Shown here one piece after another: positions 13,214 through 23,809 of a DNA stretch of 64,000 nucleotides. Source of the DNA: Actinomycetota bacterium (GTDB lineage: Bacteria > Actinomycetota > Actinomycetes > Nanopelagicales > Nanopelagicaceae); assembly GCA_947449535.1 (NCBI GenBank), contig CANFRP010000005.1, positions 1 through 64,000 on the forward strand, written 5' to 3'. Position 1 is the stretch's first letter. Every line of letters begins with the position of its first letter. Under the pieces are notes generated by a model that saw only the letters and a list, made by a program, of their open reading frames with translations, was not told the DNA's origin and searched no databases. The translations under genes were made by a program, and so were the position numbers.

Positions 13214-14023
13214 ATGGCAGTTGTAACAATGCGAGAACTCCTCGACAGCGGAGTCCACTTCGGACACCAGACTCGTCGTTGGAATCCAAAGATGAAGCGC
13301 TTTATTTTTGCCGAGCGCAATGGCATCTACATTATCGACATCCAACAGTCACTTGCACTTATTGATAGCGCATATGAATTCATCAAGGACACCGTCGCAA
13401 AGGGCGGACATATCCTTTTCGTTGGAACAAAGAAGCAAGCACATGTCCCAATCATCGAACAAGCAGCTCGCGTAGGAATGCCTTACGTTACAGAGCGCTG
13501 GCTCGGCGGCATGCTCACTAACTTTCCAACTGTCTACAAGCGCATCTTGCGTTTGAAGGAGTTGGAAGCACTAGAAAATTCAAATGATCAACTCCTCACA
13601 AAGAAGGAGCTCTTGGTACTTCGTCGCGAGCGCGAGAAGCTCACCAAGAACCTCCAAGGTATCCGCGATATGACCAAGTTGCCTTCAGCAATCTGGGTAG
13701 TCGATACCAAGAAGGAGCACCTTGCAGTTCAGGAAGCTCACAAGTTGGGTATCCCAGTTGTTGCAATTTTGGACACCAACTGTGATCCAGATGAAGTTGA
13801 TTACAAGATTCCAGGCAACGATGATGCGATTCGTTCGATCGCACTTCTTACTCGCGTCATCACTGATGCAGCAGTCGCCGGCCTTGCAGCACGTTCTGCA
13901 ACCGCCGCAGCTGCCGCAGCACAAGCTGATGCAGTAAAGAACACGGCTACTGCAGAGCTCGAGAAGGAAATTCTCGAAGCATCTACTACAGCTACTCCAG
14001 AAGTTGAAGGAGAGGCGAAGTAA
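13214..14023 (+). CDS. rpsB: 30S ribosomal protein S2
   Basis: [28 protein letters not shown]; true ATG at 13214 with AAAGGAG upstream, not the longer ORF at 13124. Confidence 0.97.
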   Translation: MAVVTMRELLDSGVHFGHQTRRWNPKMKRFIFAERNGIYIIDIQQSLALIDSAYEFIKDTVAKGGHILFVGTKKQAHVPIIEQAARVGMPYVTERWLGGMLTNFPTVYKRILRLKELEALENSNDQLLTKKELLVLRREREKLTKNLQGIRDMTKLPSAIWVVDTKKEHLAVQEAHKLGIPVVAILDTNCDPDEVDYKIPGNDDAIRSIALLTRVITDAAVAGLAARSATAAAAAAQADAVKNTATAELEKEILEASTTATPEVEGEAK

Positions 14024-14851
14024 TTGGCTTACACAGCAGCAGATGTAAAGAAGCTCCGCGAGGAGACTGCAGCAGGCATGTTGGATTGCAAGAAGGCGCT
14101 TGATGAAGCCGATGGCGATTACCAAAAAGCTGTAGAGCTCATTCGCGTTAAGGGTCTTAAGGGTGTTACCAAGCGCGAAGGCCGCACAACATCAAATGGT
14201 TTGGTACTTGCACGCGCTGAGAACAATCTCGGTGTGATGCTTGAACTCAACTGTGAAACAGACTTCGTTGCAAAGGGAGATCGCTTCCAAGAACTCGCAA
14301 ACGAATTGTTGGCTCATCTTGAGTCCAGCAAGATTGGCGAGCTTGCCGCATTCCTGTCATCTACTATGGCTAACGGCAAGACCGTTCAGACTGTGATCGA
14401 TGAGAGCAATGCAACACTTGGTGAGAAGATCGAACTTCGTCGTATTGCCGTACTCGATGGAAAGCCAGTCTCGCTCTACTTGCACCGCACCAGCCCAGAT
14501 CTTCCACCTCAGGTGGGAGTTCTCGTTCAGTTGGCTGTCGATGCAGTTGAGGCAGGCAAAGATATTGCTCAGCACATCGCAGCATTCGCTCCACAATATG
14601 TTCGTCGCGAGGATATTCCTGCGGTGGAGATTGAGAAAGAGCGCCGTATTGCGGAAGAGACAGCTCGCGAAGAGGGTAAGCCAGAGGCCTCACTCTCTAA
14701 GATCGTCGAAGGTCGCGTGACTGGATTTGTGAAGGAAGTTAGCTTGCTCGAGCAATCTTTTGCTAAAGATGCCAAGAAAACTGTTCAGCAGATCCTCGAT
14801 GAGGCAAAGACAGCCGTGTCGGCGTTTCACCGATTCCGAGTTGGTCAGTAA
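14024..14851 (+). CDS. tsf: Elongation factor Ts
   Basis: AADVKKLREETAAGMLDCKKALDEADGDYQKAVELIRVKG; TTG start. Confidence 0.97.
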   Translation: MAYTAADVKKLREETAAGMLDCKKALDEADGDYQKAVELIRVKGLKGVTKREGRTTSNGLVLARAENNLGVMLELNCETDFVAKGDRFQELANELLAHLESSKIGELAAFLSSTMANGKTVQTVIDESNATLGEKIELRRIAVLDGKPVSLYLHRTSPDLPPQVGVLVQLAVDAVEAGKDIAQHIAAFAPQYVRREDIPAVEIEKERRIAEETAREEGKPEASLSKIVEGRVTGFVKEVSLLEQSFAKDAKKTVQQILDEAKTAVSAFHRFRVGQ

Positions 14852-14907
14852 TCTAGGCGTAGGGAATTAAACAGACCTAAAATCTGAATAGTCCGAAAAC
14901 TTAAAGA

Positions 14908-14956
14908 TAAGGAGCACTCACTATGGCCCGCAAAGGTTACAAGAGAGTGCTCCTTA
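14908..14956 (+). promoter_or_regulatory. 12-bp perfect inverted repeat spanning SD and start codon of pyrH
   Basis: TAAGGAGCACTC (14908-14919) and GAGTGCTCCTTA (14945-14956), 25-nt loop containing the ATG at 14923. Confidence 0.8.
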
Positions 14957-15639
14957 AACTTTCTGGAGAAGTATTTGGCGGCGCTGCCGGTATCGGTGTT
15001 GATCCTGATGTTGTGCATGATGTAGCCCAACAAATCGCTGAAGTTGTTCGCAGCGGAACTCAAATTGGAATTGTTGTCGGTGGCGGTAATTACTTCCGCG
15101 GAGCAGAGCTCTCACAGCGCGGAATGGATCGCGCTCGCGCTGACTATATGGGAATGCTCGGAACAGTCATGAACTGCCTAGCCCTCCAGGATTTCCTCGA
15201 AAAAGAGGGAATCGAAACTCGTGTTCAAACTGCAATCACGATGGGCCAAGTTGCCGAGCCATACATTCCACGCCGCGCAATTCGCCACCTCGAAAAAGGA
15301 CGCGTGGTAATTTTTGGCGCCGGTGCGGGAATGCCATTCTTTACTACCGACACAGTTGCGGCCCAGCGCGCACTTGAAATTGGATCAGAAGCATTGCTCT
15401 TGGCAAAGAGTGGCGTGGATGGTGTTTATAGCGCCGATCCAAAGAAGGACGCTTCGGCCACAAAGTACGAAACCATTTCTTACGATGAAGTTCTCACAAA
15501 ATCGCTAGCTGTAGCAGATGCCGCAGCATTTAGTTTGTGCCGCGAAAACAAGCTTCCCATTATCATCTTTGATCTCAAGAACAAGGGCAACATCGCTCGC
15601 GCCGTTAAAGGCGAGAGTATTGGAACTCTCGTCTCCTAA
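14923..15639 (+). CDS. pyrH: UMP kinase
   Basis: 238 aa; [49 protein letters not shown]. Confidence 0.96.
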   Translation: MARKGYKRVLLKLSGEVFGGAAGIGVDPDVVHDVAQQIAEVVRSGTQIGIVVGGGNYFRGAELSQRGMDRARADYMGMLGTVMNCLALQDFLEKEGIETRVQTAITMGQVAEPYIPRRAIRHLEKGRVVIFGAGAGMPFFTTDTVAAQRALEIGSEALLLAKSGVDGVYSADPKKDASATKYETISYDEVLTKSLAVADAAAFSLCRENKLPIIIFDLKNKGNIARAVKGESIGTLVS

Positions 15640-15673
15640 TTTTCCCACTCATAAATATCTCTGAAGGAGCGCC

Positions 15674-16237
15674 ATGTCGGATATCGCAGCAACTTTGAGC
15701 GAAGCAACAGCAAAGATGGATAAGGCTGTTGAAGTAGCGAAGGAAGATTTTGGTTCTATCCGTTCTGGTCGTGCTCATCCATCAATGTTTGCCAAAATCA
15801 ATGTTGATTACTACGGCACCTATACCCCGCTCTCTCAGCTTGCAACTGTTCAAGTACCTGAGGCGCGGATGGCGATTGTTAGCCCGTTCGACAAGGGAGC
15901 AATGGCAGTAATTGAAAAAGCAATTCGCGAATCAGATCTAGGTGTAAACCCAGCATCAGATGGCGCAGTTATTCGTGTTAATTTTCCCGAGCTCACCGAA
16001 GAGCGCCGCAAGGATTACATCAAAGTTGCCCGCACTAAAGGTGAGGATTCCAAAATCTCGATCCGCAATATCCGTCGCACAGCGAAGGAAGCAATTGAGA
16101 AGATGGAGAAAGATGGAATTGCTGGTAAAGATGATGTGGCTCGTGGCGAAAAAGATCTCGAGAAAATCACTTCCGATCATGTCGCAAAGATCGATGATTT
16201 ATTGAAGCATAAAGAAGCTGAGCTTCTCGAAGTCTAA
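15674..16237 (+). CDS. frr: Ribosome recycling factor
   Basis: 187 aa; SIRSGRAHPSMFAKINVDYYGTYTPLSQLA; GGAG upstream. Confidence 0.96.
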   Translation: MSDIAATLSEATAKMDKAVEVAKEDFGSIRSGRAHPSMFAKINVDYYGTYTPLSQLATVQVPEARMAIVSPFDKGAMAVIEKAIRESDLGVNPASDGAVIRVNFPELTEERRKDYIKVARTKGEDSKISIRNIRRTAKEAIEKMEKDGIAGKDDVARGEKDLEKITSDHVAKIDDLLKHKEAELLEV

Positions 16238-16238
16238 A

Positions 16239-17087
16239 ATGGATGACTTACATTCCCTCAACGAGGCGATTAATAAGAAGGCGGGGCGCAAGCTCATTCC
16301 TTCTATCTTTGTTGCGATAGTTATTCTCGCGCTCGTTTTTGGAACTGTTTATTTAGTCCCCGCACTTTTCGCAGGACTTCTCTGGATCGCTGTTTTACTC
16401 GCAATTCGCGAGCTCTCTCATGCATATCGCGCGGGTGGAATCGATCTCCCCGAAAATATTCTCTACCTTGCATCTACCGCAATTATGTTGGCCGCTTGGT
16501 ATGGCCGAGTCACCGGACTCTCGGTAGCAATGGCTGTTGCCATTCCCAACGTCTTGGTCTACATACTTTTTAAGACCCCAAAAGATTTCATTCGCCGATC
16601 AACTTCTGCAACATTCGCGCTCTTCTATATTCCTTTTCTTGCCGGATTCATCGTCTTGCTTGCTCATGCCGATAACGGGCCATCACGAATTTTGACGATG
16701 GTAGTTCTTGTTAGCTGCAACGATACTTTCGCTTATCTCTTCGGAGTTCTCTTTGGAAAACATAAACTTGCACCAGAGGTGAGTCCAAAGAAGACTTGGG
16801 AAGGTCTGATTGGTTCGGTAATTGCTACCACTATTGGCGCAGCGCTCGTCTTTCAATATTCCTTGGATAAGCCTTTTTGGGTGGGAGCTTGCGTTGGTTT
16901 CGCCACTGTCTTCACATCTACTGCGGGCGATCTCATCGAATCTGCAGTCAAGCGCGATCTCTCCATCAAGGATATGAGCACCCTGCTACCGGGGCATGGT
17001 GGAATTCTCGACCGAATTGATTCTGTTCTCTTTACTGGGCCCGCCATCTGGTTTGCTCTCGAATTTATCAAGCACTTCAACCTCTAA
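16239..17087 (+). CDS. cdsA: Phosphatidate cytidylyltransferase
   Basis: 282 aa membrane protein; [31 protein letters not shown]. Confidence 0.92.
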   Translation: MDDLHSLNEAINKKAGRKLIPSIFVAIVILALVFGTVYLVPALFAGLLWIAVLLAIRELSHAYRAGGIDLPENILYLASTAIMLAAWYGRVTGLSVAMAVAIPNVLVYILFKTPKDFIRRSTSATFALFYIPFLAGFIVLLAHADNGPSRILTMVVLVSCNDTFAYLFGVLFGKHKLAPEVSPKKTWEGLIGSVIATTIGAALVFQYSLDKPFWVGACVGFATVFTSTAGDLIESAVKRDLSIKDMSTLLPGHGGILDRIDSVLFTGPAIWFALEFIKHFNL

Positions 17088-17109
17088 GAAGATCGGATCA
17101 CCCATCACC

Positions 17110-18225
17110 ATGGATGAAATTAAGTTGGTCTTCGATGAGCCCAAGCAGAGAGTAAAGCCGCCCAAGCACTTTGCAGACCTGACTCCGGAAGAGCGCAAAG
17201 CTCGCGCCGTTGAGTTGGGAATTCCCGCATTTCGCGCCAATCAAATGGCAGTTCACTTCTTTACGCACTACAACGATGAGACAGATACGTGGAGCGATAT
17301 TCCCAAAGATCTTCGCGATACCTTGGCGAAAGAGTTTGTACCGAAGTTGATCACCTTAGTTCGGACGGTGACTGCCGATGGTGGTCGCACCCGGAAAGAT
17401 CTCTGGAAATTGCACGATGGCGTATTGGTGGAGAGCGTTCTGATGCGCTACACCGATCGCACGACAGTCTGCATCTCTTCGCAAGCTGGTTGTGGCATGA
17501 ACTGCCCATTCTGCGCAACTGGTCAAAGTGGACTGACTCGAAATCTAACTGCTGGTGAAATTACGGCACAAGTAGTCGCCGCTGCTCGCGCTTGCGCCAC
17601 CGGTGAATTACCTGGAGGAGAGACTCGACTTTCTAATGTTGTATTTATGGGGATGGGGGAGCCACTTGCAAATTACAACGCAGTGATGCGCTCTGTCCGC
17701 AATATCACTGCGCCTGCGCCCGATGGTTTGGGAATTAGCGCACGGTCAGTCACCGTATCTACTGTGGGTCTTGTTAATGGAATCGATAAATTGCGGGAAG
17801 AGGGAATCCCGGTCACACTCGCAGTTTCATTGCACACACCTGATGATGAACTCCGCGATACATTGGTTCCAATAAATTCTCGATTTAAAATTCGCGAGGT
17901 ATTAGCAGCGGCAGATGCGTATGAAGCCAAAACCGGTCGGCGCTATTCCATTGAATACGCACTCATTCGAGATATCAATGACCAAGCTTGGCGCGCAGAT
18001 CTTCTCGGCCGCTTGCTTAAGAATCGCAATGCCCACGTCAATCTCATTCCACTAAATCCCACTCCTGGATCAAAGTGGACCGCATCTCGCCCCCACGATG
18101 AGGCGGAGTTTGTGCGAATTCTCGAAGGCTATGGGGTTCCGGTCACCGTTCGCGATACCCGAGGACGCGAAATTGATGGAGCATGTGGTCAATTGGCTGC
18201 CGCCGAAGTAATCTCTGGGACATGA
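17110..18225 (+). CDS. rlmN: 23S rRNA (adenine2503-C2)-methyltransferase, radical SAM
   Basis: [24 protein letters not shown]; likely ATG at 17110. Confidence 0.94.
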   Translation: MDEIKLVFDEPKQRVKPPKHFADLTPEERKARAVELGIPAFRANQMAVHFFTHYNDETDTWSDIPKDLRDTLAKEFVPKLITLVRTVTADGGRTRKDLWKLHDGVLVESVLMRYTDRTTVCISSQAGCGMNCPFCATGQSGLTRNLTAGEITAQVVAAARACATGELPGGETRLSNVVFMGMGEPLANYNAVMRSVRNITAPAPDGLGISARSVTVSTVGLVNGIDKLREEGIPVTLAVSLHTPDDELRDTLVPINSRFKIREVLAAADAYEAKTGRRYSIEYALIRDINDQAWRADLLGRLLKNRNAHVNLIPLNPTPGSKWTASRPHDEAEFVRILEGYGVPVTVRDTRGREIDGACGQLAAAEVISGT

Positions 18226-19649
18226 AAAAACTTCAGAACTTTATTGACGGAAAATTCCAGCCATCAGCATCTGGTGAAACTACCGATGTAATTAATCCTG
18301 CTACTGGTGAGGTTTATGCTCAAGCGGCGAAATCCAATTCAGCCGATGTTGATCAAGCCATGAAAGTTGCCTCCAAAGCTTTTGAGACCTGGCGTGATTC
18401 CACTCCGTCCGAACGCCAGCGCGCACTTCTCAAAATAGCTGATGCGATCGAGAATCGTGCTGAAGAGATCATCGCCATTGAATCCGAGAACACCGGCAAG
18501 CCTTTATCGCTCACCGCTTCTGAAGAAGTGCCACCAATGATCGATCAGATCCGCTTCTTTGCTGGCGCTGCGCGCAATTTAGAGGGGCGTTCTGCTGGTG
18601 AATATATGCACGGCATGACTTCATTTATTCGTCGCGAGCCAATTGGGGTTTGCGCTCAAGTCACACCGTGGAATTACCCCATGATGATGGCAGTCTGGAA
18701 GTGGGCGCCGGCAATTGCTGCTGGAAATTCTGTTGTTCTCAAGCCAAGTGATACCACGCCCGCATCGACATTGTGGATGGCCGAGCTAATGTCAGAGTTT
18801 CTTCCATCTGGAGTATTTAACGTAGTCACCGGCGATCGAGATTCTGGTCGTGCGCTTGTCGAACACCTCACTCCATCTATGGTTTCAATTACCGGATCAG
18901 TTCGCGCCGGTATTGAAGTTGCTAAATCTGCTGCATCTGATGTGAAGAAAGTTCACCTCGAACTTGGTGGCAAGGCCCCGGTAGTTGTCTTTGCAGATGC
19001 AAATCTTGAAGCCGCCGCTGAAGCTATTGCGATTGCTGGATATTTCAATGCGGGACAAGATTGCACAGCGGCAACTCGGGTCATGGTAGAGGCAAGTGCC
19101 TACGATGATTTTGTTGCACTTCTCGCTGCACAAGCAAGAAATAACATTTCAACCGGCGCACCTACTGAAGATGTCTTATATGGCCCAGTCAATAACGCCA
19201 ATCAATTAGCCCACGTGAAGGGCTTTATCGATCGCCTGCCCGATCACGCTCAGATTCAAGCCGGTGGAAGCGTCGTTGATCGCGCTGGATACTTCTTCAA
19301 TCCCACCGTAATTTCTGGTCTTAAGCAGAGCGATGAGATTATTCAAAACGAAGTCTTTGGACCGGTTATTACCGTTCAGAAATTTAGCGATGAGGCGGAA
19401 GCGGTTCGCTATGCCAATGGAGTTAATTATGGATTGGCTTCCAGCGTCTGGACGCGTGATCACGGCCGCGCAATGCGGATGGCGAAAGCCTTCGACTTTG
19501 GTTGCGTCTGGATCAACACCCATATTCCACTTGTCGCCGAGATGCCTCATGGCGGCTTCAAGCATTCGGGCTATGGCAAGGATCTATCCAGCTATGGTTT
19601 CGAGGATTACACCCGCATCAAGCATGTGATGACTAATCTCAACGCCTAA
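18222..19649 (+). CDS. NAD-dependent aldehyde dehydrogenase, probable gamma-aminobutyraldehyde dehydrogenase
   Basis: ALDH motifs ([48 protein letters not shown]); adjacent to polyamine transport genes. Confidence 0.85.
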   Translation: MKKLQNFIDGKFQPSASGETTDVINPATGEVYAQAAKSNSADVDQAMKVASKAFETWRDSTPSERQRALLKIADAIENRAEEIIAIESENTGKPLSLTASEEVPPMIDQIRFFAGAARNLEGRSAGEYMHGMTSFIRREPIGVCAQVTPWNYPMMMAVWKWAPAIAAGNSVVLKPSDTTPASTLWMAELMSEFLPSGVFNVVTGDRDSGRALVEHLTPSMVSITGSVRAGIEVAKSAASDVKKVHLELGGKAPVVVFADANLEAAAEAIAIAGYFNAGQDCTAATRVMVEASAYDDFVALLAAQARNNISTGAPTEDVLYGPVNNANQLAHVKGFIDRLPDHAQIQAGGSVVDRAGYFFNPTVISGLKQSDEIIQNEVFGPVITVQKFSDEAEAVRYANGVNYGLASSVWTRDHGRAMRMAKAFDFGCVWINTHIPLVAEMPHGGFKHSGYGKDLSSYGFEDYTRIKHVMTNLNA

Positions 19650-19762
19650 TTCGAGCAGCGCCTGAGAAAAATGCCTCAGCCCAGTGTCATGAAAACCTCT
19701 TCTGAGGCTCTAGGATTTGGGCGTCCGATTGGTTCAGTACTCAAAGAAGGTTGGTCGTCACC

Positions 19763-20950
19763 ATGGCTCAAGATTTCGATCATTCAATTCCACCAGACCT
19801 CGCATCATTAGTCTCCGCTCCTGTTTCACGTCGTGCGATTCTCGCCGGTGGAGCTGGAATTGGAGCAGCGTCGCTCGTAGGTTTTAACGCATCAGCCGCC
19901 ACATCAGCTCATGCAGCAGGAACAGTTCGTTGGGGAAACTGGGGTTATTACATTGACCTCGATGAGAAAACAAATAAGTACCCGACACTTGAAGATTTCA
20001 CAAAGAAGACCGGAATCAAGGTCGTTTATAAAGAAGCCATTGATGACAATGACAGCTTCACCGCGAAGGTAACACCGCAGCTTCGCCTTAAGAAAGATAT
20101 TGGCTATGACTTAGTAACACCTACTGAGTGGATGGCAGCACGTTGGATCAACTCAGGCTTCACTCAAAAATTTGATAAGAAAAATATTCCAAATGCAAAG
20201 AATTTGATTGACATTCTTGCGCACCGTCCATTTGATCCAAATCGCGAAAGCTCCATGCCGTATGCCGGAATCTTGGCTGGCATCGCATGGAATAAGAAGA
20301 AGCTCCCTAAGGGAATTTCGGCGATGGATCAACTCTTTGATAAGAAGTACAAGGGTCAGCGCCAGATCTTGGTTCTCTCTGAAATGCGCGACACTATTGG
20401 TCTGATCATGATGTGGCAGGGCGTAGATATCGCCGGCAACTTCACTGAAGCGCAATTTATGAATGCCGTTGATAAGTTCAAGCAACTTCTCAAGGATGGT
20501 TACATCGGACAGGTCAAGGGCCAGAGCTACGCCCAAGATCTCCAGGCCGGAAACGTCACTGCTGTAATTGGTTGGTCGGGAGATATTTCCCAGCTCAACA
20601 TTCAAGTAGGTAGCGATCAATTTGGTTTCGCAGTTCCAGAATCAGGCGGAACTTTCTCAAGTGATAACTTCATTATCCCTTCTACCTCAACCAATAAGGC
20701 AGGGGCCGAGAAGTTAATTAACCACTATTACGATCCTGCAATCGCAGCTCGACTCTCTGCTTACATCAACTATGTCTCACCTGTTAAGGGAGCAAAGGAA
20801 GCTATGGCGAAAGTTAACCCGAAGCAGGTTAATAACCCATTGATCTTCCCTACTGATGCAATGTGGAAGAAGCTTCATGTATTCCGTGGCCTCACTGCCG
20901 CTGAGCAATTGAAGTTCTCTACCGCCTTCCAAGCAGCGACAGGCAAGTAA
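19763..20950 (+). CDS. potD: Spermidine/putrescine ABC transporter substrate-binding protein with Tat-type signal
   Basis: SRRAILAGGAGIGAASLVGF twin-Arg signal; GTVRWGNWGYYID...TGIKVVYKE; upstream of potABC. Confidence 0.85.
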   Translation: MAQDFDHSIPPDLASLVSAPVSRRAILAGGAGIGAASLVGFNASAATSAHAAGTVRWGNWGYYIDLDEKTNKYPTLEDFTKKTGIKVVYKEAIDDNDSFTAKVTPQLRLKKDIGYDLVTPTEWMAARWINSGFTQKFDKKNIPNAKNLIDILAHRPFDPNRESSMPYAGILAGIAWNKKKLPKGISAMDQLFDKKYKGQRQILVLSEMRDTIGLIMMWQGVDIAGNFTEAQFMNAVDKFKQLLKDGYIGQVKGQSYAQDLQAGNVTAVIGWSGDISQLNIQVGSDQFGFAVPESGGTFSSDNFIIPSTSTNKAGAEKLINHYYDPAIAARLSAYINYVSPVKGAKEAMAKVNPKQVNNPLIFPTDAMWKKLHVFRGLTAAEQLKFSTAFQAATGK

Positions 20951-20952
20951 TA

Positions 20953-22095
20953 GTGACCGACGCTTCAACTTCTGCAAAGGGAGATCTCAAGCTTTCGCAT
21001 CTCACCAAGTCTTATGGTGATTTCAACGCAGTAGATGATCTCTCTTTGACCATTCCGGAAGGTTCCTTCTTTGCACTGCTGGGACCTTCTGGGTGTGGCA
21101 AGACAACAACACTTCGTATGATTGCCGGATTGGAAGAACCAACTTCTGGAACATTGCATATTGGCACCACCGATATCACTGATATGAAGCCTTATCGCCG
21201 TCCGGTAAATACGGTTTTCCAGAATTACGCGCTCTTCCCACACCTCACCATCTTTGAAAATATCGCTTTTGGTCTACGCCGTCGCGGAATTTCAGATGTG
21301 AACGAGCAAGTAAATAAAGTTCTTGATTTAGTAGAGCTACCACATCTTGCCCAGCGCAAACCAACTCAACTTTCAGGCGGCCAGCAACAACGTATCGCTG
21401 TTGCTCGCGCAATCGTCAACCGCCCGGCACTTTTGTTGTTGGATGAGCCACTCGGCGCACTAGATCTCAAGCTCCGCCGCCAGATGCAGATCGAATTGAA
21501 ATGGATTCAGACTGAAATTGGTCTTACCTTTGTTCACGTTACGCATGATCAAGAAGAGGCCATGACTATGGCTGACACTATTGCAGTAATGAATGAAGGA
21601 AAGATTGAGCAGATGGGAACGCCTGCCGACCTCTATGACAATCCAAAGACTGCTTTTGTCGCTAACTTCCTCGGGCAATCGAACCTGATTGAGGGCACCA
21701 TTGTTGGTTCAGATGGCGATTCACATGTAGTGGATTGCTTTGGCCAGAAAGTTCAGGTCCAAAAGAACCGTTCGGTAGCTAAGGATTCCTCTGTTCTCTT
21801 TGGCATTCGCCCAGAGAAGATTCGAATTCATCCCTCCACTGAAACTCATTCGGGATGTTTGTTGACCGGTGGACATATCTCTGATGTTTCCTATATCGGC
21901 GTCAGTACTCAATACCAGGTAGAGATGCCATGGGGCCAAGAGTTGATGGTCTTTGAGCAGAACGATGATGGAATTCCGCCGCTTGCTAAGGGTGACGCAG
22001 TTAATCTCACTTGGGAATCTGTATTTTCATTTGCACTCGACGGTAATCAAGATGCAACTGCAGGCTCTGAAGTAAGTCCCGACGAGGAAGAATAA
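20953..22095 (+). CDS. potA: Spermidine/putrescine ABC transporter ATP-binding protein
   Basis: GPSGCGKTTTLRMIAGLEEPTSG, LSGGQQQRIAVARAI, LLLDEPLGALDLKLR; GTG start. Confidence 0.92.
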   Translation: MTDASTSAKGDLKLSHLTKSYGDFNAVDDLSLTIPEGSFFALLGPSGCGKTTTLRMIAGLEEPTSGTLHIGTTDITDMKPYRRPVNTVFQNYALFPHLTIFENIAFGLRRRGISDVNEQVNKVLDLVELPHLAQRKPTQLSGGQQQRIAVARAIVNRPALLLLDEPLGALDLKLRRQMQIELKWIQTEIGLTFVHVTHDQEEAMTMADTIAVMNEGKIEQMGTPADLYDNPKTAFVANFLGQSNLIEGTIVGSDGDSHVVDCFGQKVQVQKNRSVAKDSSVLFGIRPEKIRIHPSTETHSGCLLTGGHISDVSYIGVSTQYQVEMPWGQELMVFEQNDDGIPPLAKGDAVNLTWESVFSFALDGNQDATAGSEVSPDEEE

Positions 22096-22097
22096 AC

Positions 22098-23000
22098 GTG
22101 GCAGCAATCGCGCCAGCTAAGGCGATTCGAAGCGTTACCTCACTTCGTAAAAAGGTAGCAACTCCCTACTTCTTGCTGCTCCCTGGATTGCTCTGGTTAC
22201 TTCTCTTCTTTGTATCGCCAATCTTGACAACCCTCAGCATGTCTACAAAGACAGTGAAAGCTGACTCAGGAAGTTTTGATCAGACTTATGTGCAGAATTA
22301 TCATTGGGCAAATTATTGGGACTTCCTCGTTGAATCTCGACCACAATTTATTCGCTCATTTCTCTATGCGGGCCTTGCTACCATTTTGGCGCTGGCAATT
22401 GCTTACCCATTAGCGTATGCAATCGCATTTAAATCTGGCAGATGGAAGAACGTTCTTCTCGTGCTAGTTGTGGCTCCATATTTTTGTTCCTTCATTCTTC
22501 GCACAATGGCATGGAAACAAATTCTCTCGCAAGACAATTTTATATTTAAGGCACTTCAGTCGCTTCACCTCGTGGATTCTTCGGTGCAGCTCACCTCCAA
22601 CGCTGTTGCTGTAGTCGTGGGGCTTGCCTATAACTTCTTGCCATTTATGACTCTGCCGCTTTATTCCAGCCTCGAGCGAATTGATCCTCGCACTTTAGAA
22701 GCATCTGGCGATCTCTATGCCAATGGTTTCACCACGTTCCGCAAGGTGACAGTTCCTTTATCTATGCCAGGCGTCGTAGCCGGAACTCTTCTCACCTTTA
22801 TCCCGGCAGCTGGCGATTTTGTTAATACCGAAATTTTGGGAAATTCCAACACAACAATGATTGGTAGTGTCATTCAGGCACAATTTAATGAGACTAGAAA
22901 TTATCCCAAAGCCTCTGCGCTCTCATTTATTTTGATGATCACTATCTTGGTAATGGTTCTAACCTACGTTCGTAAAGCAGGAACGGAGGATTTAGTTTAA
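22098..23000 (+). CDS. potB: Spermidine/putrescine ABC transporter permease
   Basis: 300 aa permease; ASGDLYANGFTTFRKVTVPLSMPGVVAGTLLTFIPAAGDFVNTEILG. Confidence 0.88.
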   Translation: MAAIAPAKAIRSVTSLRKKVATPYFLLLPGLLWLLLFFVSPILTTLSMSTKTVKADSGSFDQTYVQNYHWANYWDFLVESRPQFIRSFLYAGLATILALAIAYPLAYAIAFKSGRWKNVLLVLVVAPYFCSFILRTMAWKQILSQDNFIFKALQSLHLVDSSVQLTSNAVAVVVGLAYNFLPFMTLPLYSSLERIDPRTLEASGDLYANGFTTFRKVTVPLSMPGVVAGTLLTFIPAAGDFVNTEILGNSNTTMIGSVIQAQFNETRNYPKASALSFILMITILVMVLTYVRKAGTEDLV

Positions 23001-23800
23001 TGAGCACAATCTCTCGCTGGCTCTCGCGAAACCTCCTTCGTGTTTATGCCGCCTTCGCATTTACTTTCCTCTTTATTCCTGTCGCATATGTATTTGCCTT
23101 CTCTTTTAATGATTACCACCGCTCCAATATTGTCTGGCGTGGCTTCACCTTTAATAACTGGCTCCATCCATGTGATGCCTTGGAGATCTGCCCCGCTCTC
23201 GGCAATTCCATCAGAATCGGTTTGCTCTCCACTTTAGTTGCCACCATTCTCGGCACCATGATCGCATTCGCGCTAGGTCGCTATGCCTTTCGCGGAAAAG
23301 GTGCGATCAACACCTTGATCTTCTTGCCGATGGCTACCCCAGAACTCGTCATGGGTGCATCGCTACTCACGATCTTCTTGGCGATGGGATTTAATCCAGG
23401 CTTCTGGACTGTTGTGATTGCGCACGTCATGTTCTGTATCTCATTTATTGTGGTGACCGTTAAGGCTCGAATCGCTTCTCTCGATCCACGCCTGGAACAA
23501 GCGGCAATGGATCTCTATGCCGATGAGAAGGAAACTTTTCGCCGGATCACTTTCCCACTTGTAGCTCCCGGAATTGCAGGCGCAGCGCTCCTTGCCTTTA
23601 GCCTCTCCTTTGATGATTTCATCATTACCTATTTCAATAATGGCGCCGATTTCCAGACATTCCCCGTCTTTGTTTATACCCACGCAGGCCGTGGATTGCC
23701 TGCGCAAGCAAATGTAATTGCATCCTCTATGTTCTTTATTGCGCTCTTTTTAGTGGTGGCTGGACAGATTGTGGGCAATAAGCGCAAAGTTAAGGCTTAG
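23000..23800 (+). CDS. potC: Spermidine/putrescine ABC transporter permease
   Basis: 266 aa permease; AAMDLYADEKETFRRITFPLVAPGIAGAALLAFSLSFDDFIITYF. Confidence 0.88.
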   Translation: MSTISRWLSRNLLRVYAAFAFTFLFIPVAYVFAFSFNDYHRSNIVWRGFTFNNWLHPCDALEICPALGNSIRIGLLSTLVATILGTMIAFALGRYAFRGKGAINTLIFLPMATPELVMGASLLTIFLAMGFNPGFWTVVIAHVMFCISFIVVTVKARIASLDPRLEQAAMDLYADEKETFRRITFPLVAPGIAGAALLAFSLSFDDFIITYFNNGADFQTFPVFVYTHAGRGLPAQANVIASSMFFIALFLVVAGQIVGNKRKVKA

Positions 23801-23809
23801 TCTTAGATC

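Noticed and set aside
19661-19680. CTGAG-AAAAATGC-CTCAG as an intrinsic terminator of the aldehyde dehydrogenase gene
   Set aside because: Only 5 bp and followed by CCCAGTG rather than a U-tract.
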